Positions 63,389 to 64,000 of a stretch of 64,000 nucleotides of DNA are shown here, piece after piece (position 1 is the stretch's first letter; every line of letters begins with the position of its first letter). The notes below the pieces were generated by a model. It was not told the origin of the DNA. It saw only the letters and a list, made by a program, of their open reading frames with translations, and ran no database searches. The position numbers and the translations under genes were made by a program. This DNA is from Saccharothrix saharensis (GTDB lineage Bacteria; Actinomycetota; Actinomycetes; Mycobacteriales; Pseudonocardiaceae), in assembly GCF_006716745.1 (NCBI RefSeq), contig NZ_VFPP01000001.1, forward strand, positions 7,079,386-7,143,385, read 5' to 3'.

Positions 63389-63961
63389 GTGGCGCCACGT
63401 CAACGTGGCGCGACGGACCCGGCCGGGGAGCGCGAGCTCCTGTCGGCCGGCGACGTCGCGCGCACCGTCGCCCGAATGGCCCATCAGATCATCGAGAAGA
63501 CCGCTCTTGATGCACCGAGCGCACCCGCAGTAGTCCTGATGGGGATTCCGAGCCGGGGAGCGCCGCTGGCGCGCCGCCTGGCCGTGCGGATCGCCGAGTT
63601 CTCGGGCGTCGAGGTGCCGACCGGCACGCTGGACGTGACCCTCTACCGGGACGACCTGCGCCGGGGCCCCACCCGCCCGCTCGAGGCGACCAAGCTGCCC
63701 GAGGGCGGCATCGACGACAAGCTCGTGGTCCTGGTGGACGACGTGCTGTTCTCCGGCCGCACGATCCGCGCCGCGCTCGACGCCCTGCGCGACCACGGCC
63801 GCCCGCGCGCCGTGCAGCTGGCCGTCCTGGTCGACCGGGGGCACCGGGAGCTGCCGATCCGCGCGGACTACGTGGGCAAGAACGTGCCCACGGCCCGCAC
63901 CGAGGAGGTCCACGTGCTGCTGGAGGAGTTCGACCAGCGCGACGGGGTGGTGCTGCGGTGA
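63389..63961 (+). CDS. pyrR: PyrR bifunctional pyrimidine operon regulator / UPRT
   Basis: The GTG has GGAAGGAGG upstream. The 190-residue protein has the PRPP-binding loop [36 protein letters not shown], and the basic RNA-binding face. It binds pyr leader mRNA in response to UMP and has weak uracil phosphoribosyltransferase activity. It overlaps pyrB by GTGA. First gene of the pyr operon. Confidence 0.95.
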   Translation: MAPRQRGATDPAGERELLSAGDVARTVARMAHQIIEKTALDAPSAPAVVLMGIPSRGAPLARRLAVRIAEFSGVEVPTGTLDVTLYRDDLRRGPTRPLEATKLPEGGIDDKLVVLVDDVLFSGRTIRAALDALRDHGRPRAVQLAVLVDRGHRELPIRADYVGKNVPTARTEEVHVLLEEFDQRDGVVLR

Positions 63962-64000
63962 AGCACCTGCTCACCACCGAGGGCATCGACCCGGCGCAGG
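63958..64000 (+). CDS. pyrB: Aspartate carbamoyltransferase, start only
   Basis: A GTG overlapping the pyrR stop codon opens a frame reading [13 protein letters not shown], the usual start of actinobacterial PyrB. The gene runs off the right edge; the assignment rests on these residues and on the conserved order pyrR-pyrB. Confidence 0.75.
   Translation, partial: MKHLLTTEGIDPAQ

Overview
The window is high-GC DNA with the strong third-position G/C bias, frequent GTG starts and four-base GTGA/ATGA gene overlaps of an actinomycete. A BldD regulator, an AfsR-type SARP activator, ESX/type VII secretion-associated families, IdeR-type iron boxes, CebR- and DasR-type operators and an alaS-ruvX-mltG-aroE ... 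aroC-aroK-aroB-efp-nusB-bldD-pyrR backbone point to Actinobacteria, most likely Pseudonocardiales (Saccharothrix/Lentzea/Actinosynnema type). The genus is inferred from gene content only.

Layout. 0-8 kb: a YbjN-like protein, an iron-box-led degenerate NRPS condensation-like mini-protein, a secreted GH5 cellulase, a Sel1-repeat protein, a glutamate-cysteine ligase, a metallophosphoesterase/phosphopantetheinyl transferase pair and a truncated transposase-like gene. 8-19 kb: an alpha/beta hydrolase; a fully overlapped LytTR regulator / small membrane protein / sodium-solute symporter / LytS kinase operon; an AfsR-like regulator; and a DEAH-type helicase. 19-26 kb: a decayed secreted-peptide gene, a cobalt ECF transporter with a fused CbiQ-CbiO, a CebR-operator-led AA10 LPMO with a CBM2, an MFS exporter, an SRPBCC protein and a P-loop kinase. 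26-33 kb: two orphan type VII secretion loci, one PE/PPE-like and one carrying two cell-wall hydrolases fused to WXG-like modules. 33-35 kb: rarA and a methyltransferase. 35-42 kb: a five-gene citrate/hydroxamate siderophore operon (decarboxylase, NIS synthetase, acetyltransferase, N-monooxygenase, NIS synthetase) behind an iron box.

42-64 kb is a conserved housekeeping backbone: alaS, ruvX, mltG, aroE, a prepilin peptidase, aroC, aroK, aroB, an X-Pro peptidase, efp, nusB, bldD, pyrR and pyrB. It is interrupted by a GlcNAc-type PTS plus GntR regulator (48.2-51.7 kb) and by a third orphan type VII locus (52.3-55.6 kb).

The most unusual structural feature is a family of intergenic elements at about 13.5, 30.7 and 48.35 kb. 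They are built from 22-bp units in a fixed order, occur singly or as inverted pairs that can form very long hairpins, and run into the stop codons of neighbouring genes. One copy abuts a decayed kinase gene. Two iron boxes, one before the siderophore operon and one before the condensation-like mini-protein, suggest both belong to one iron-starvation regulon. No complete mobile element, CRISPR array, tRNA or rRNA was seen.
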